Assembly (NCBI GenBank): GCA_021106915.1
Contig: JAIOTH010000028.1
Coordinates: 1 to 6,087 of the forward strand
Length of the DNA stretch: 6,087 nucleotides
Direction of reading: 5' to 3'
Source: a bacterium
GTDB lineage: Bacteria; Patescibacteriota; Patescibacteriia; UBA1558; S5-K13
In this document: positions 5,522-6,087 of the stretch, in pieces
Layout of the letters: the number at the start of each line of letters is the position of its first letter
Numbering within the stretch: position 1 is the first letter of the stretch
The notes under the pieces: generated by a model
The model's input: the letters and a program-made list of their open reading frames with translations, nothing else
What the model was told of the DNA's origin: nothing
Databases searched by the model: none
Made by a program: the position numbers and the translations under genes

Positions 5522-6087
5522 ATGCAAATGAAAGACTTCACCCTAAAAACCTATAAGCAATTATTAAAAACACTTTTAAACAAAGGGTATCAATTTCTCA
5601 CAGCAGAAGAATATTTCACTCTCACACCCTTGCCCAGCCGTTTAGTCGACAATTCGCCTTCTCGTAAATTCACTACCTCGCAACCTCACCCTCTCGTAAT
5701 CATGCGCCATGACGTAGATCGCAAACCCAATAATGCATTACGTATGGCAAAACTTGAAAATGAGCTTGGCGTAAAAGCCACTTACTATTTTCGGACTATT
5801 ACACAAACTTTTAAACCTGAAATAATTAAAGAAATTGCTGAGTTGGGACATGAGATAGGGTATCATTACGAAAATTTATCAGAAGTTGCAAGTAGAAATA
5901 ATTTCCGTAAAAGCAAAAAACAGAAATCAAAAAGTAAAAAAAATAAAGATAATAATTATAATCTCTTTGAGTTAGCTTTAAAAGATTTTAAAATAAACCT
6001 TGCAAGATTAAGAAAGTTATACCCAATAAAAAGTATCGCGATGCATGGTTCTCCACTTTCAAAATGGGATAGTAGATTACTTTGGGA
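5522..6087 (+). CDS. Polysaccharide-deacetylase-like protein (WbmS-like), 3' end beyond the window
   Basis: The open frame runs from ATG 5522 through 188 codons to the window edge without a stop. It resembles NodB-fold (CE4-like) proteins of O-antigen loci. Visible motifs are YKQLLKTLLNKGYQFLTAEE (11-30), VIMRHDVDRKP (59-69, with the acidic pair D64/D66 expected to act in metal binding and catalysis), GVKATYYFRT (83-92), GHEIGYHYENL (109-119, likely metal-ligand H115) and AMHGSPLS (173-180). A classical CE4 HxxxH second histidine is not seen after H115, so hydrolysis of N-acetyl groups is probable but not certain. Two stretches look inserted: residues about 32-58, with C-rich DNA, and residues about 124-146, lysine-rich. 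The start lies two bases after the DUF354 stop and lacks a clear ribosome-binding site; ATG 5528 is an alternative. Together with its neighbours it suggests removal of acetyl groups from a glycan intermediate. Confidence 0.85.
   Translation, partial: MQMKDFTLKTYKQLLKTLLNKGYQFLTAEEYFTLTPLPSRLVDNSPSRKFTTSQPHPLVIMRHDVDRKPNNALRMAKLENELGVKATYYFRTITQTFKPEIIKEIAELGHEIGYHYENLSEVASRNNFRKSKKQKSKSKKNKDNNYNLFELALKDFKINLARLRKLYPIKSIAMHGSPLSKWDSRLLW
5611..5750 (+). other. C-rich, GC-elevated island inside the deacetylase-like gene
   Basis: In bases 5611-5700 I count 34 C and only 9 G, or 48% GC, and 5701-5750 is similar in GC. Much of the rest of the window is far lower. The first part encodes a proline-, serine- and threonine-rich stretch (for example LTPLPSR, then SPSRKFTTSQPHP) between the conserved TAEEYF and VIMRHDVD segments, where relatives usually have a short link. 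The reading frame is kept throughout. Codons such as CCC, CTC and TCG are frequent here and rare in the other genes. This may be an in-frame insertion or a recombined gene start; the sequence alone does not say which. Confidence 0.6.
5660..5699 (+). repeat. Short direct repeat TCTCGTAA flanking part of the insert
   Basis: TCTCGTAA occurs at 5660-5667 and again at 5692-5699, with 24 bases between the copies. It lies within the C-rich island at the point where the apparent protein insert ends and the conserved VIMRHDVD core begins. An eight-base repeat can arise by chance, but the position is compatible with a short duplication or slippage event. Confidence 0.35.

Overview
The window is a densely packed, AT-rich stretch of bacterial (or possibly archaeal) surface-polysaccharide biosynthesis genes. 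All six genes lie on the + strand, separated by 2 to 23 bases, so they almost certainly form one transcript whose beginning and end both lie outside the window. The host cannot be named from the sequence. Low GC, A/T-ending codons and this set of families (GT2, asparagine-synthase-like, CapK-like ligase, hexapeptide acyltransferase, DUF354, WbmS-like deacetylase) fit environmental Bacteroidota or related anaerobic lineages best. The AGAAGGA, AGAGGT and AAGGA ribosome-binding sites before some genes leave other low-GC phyla open.

Layout: bases 1-39 probably hold the last codons of an upstream gene. Then come a family 2 glycosyltransferase (29-907), an asparagine-synthase-like ATP-pyrophosphatase without the glutaminase cysteine (931-2694), a CapK/PaaK-type adenylate-forming ligase (2700-4043), a left-handed beta-helix O- or N-acyltransferase (4046-4528), and a DUF354 GT-B-fold protein (4530-5519). 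Last is the 5' part of a polysaccharide-deacetylase-like gene (5522 to the window edge), which has no stop codon within the window. There is no gene-free stretch longer than 25 bases and no recognisable terminator, RNA gene, transposon or CRISPR array.

Together the genes look like the sugar-assembly and sugar-decoration part of an O-antigen, capsule or exopolysaccharide locus. Two proteins (GT2, DUF354) are candidates for adding sugars. Four (asparagine-synthase-like, CapK-like, hexapeptide acyltransferase, deacetylase-like) are candidates for making or changing amide, acyl or acetyl groups on the glycan. No sugar-nucleotide synthesis, flippase, polymerase or export gene is visible here, so the product cannot be inferred.

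The most unusual signal is in the last gene. A cytosine-rich, relatively GC-rich island (about 5611-5750) encodes an apparent insert just before the RHDVD motif, and a second, lysine-rich low-complexity insert (about 5891-5959) follows the HEIGYHYE motif. Otherwise the window is an ordinary though variable glycan locus; I see no clear evidence of a wholly new system.
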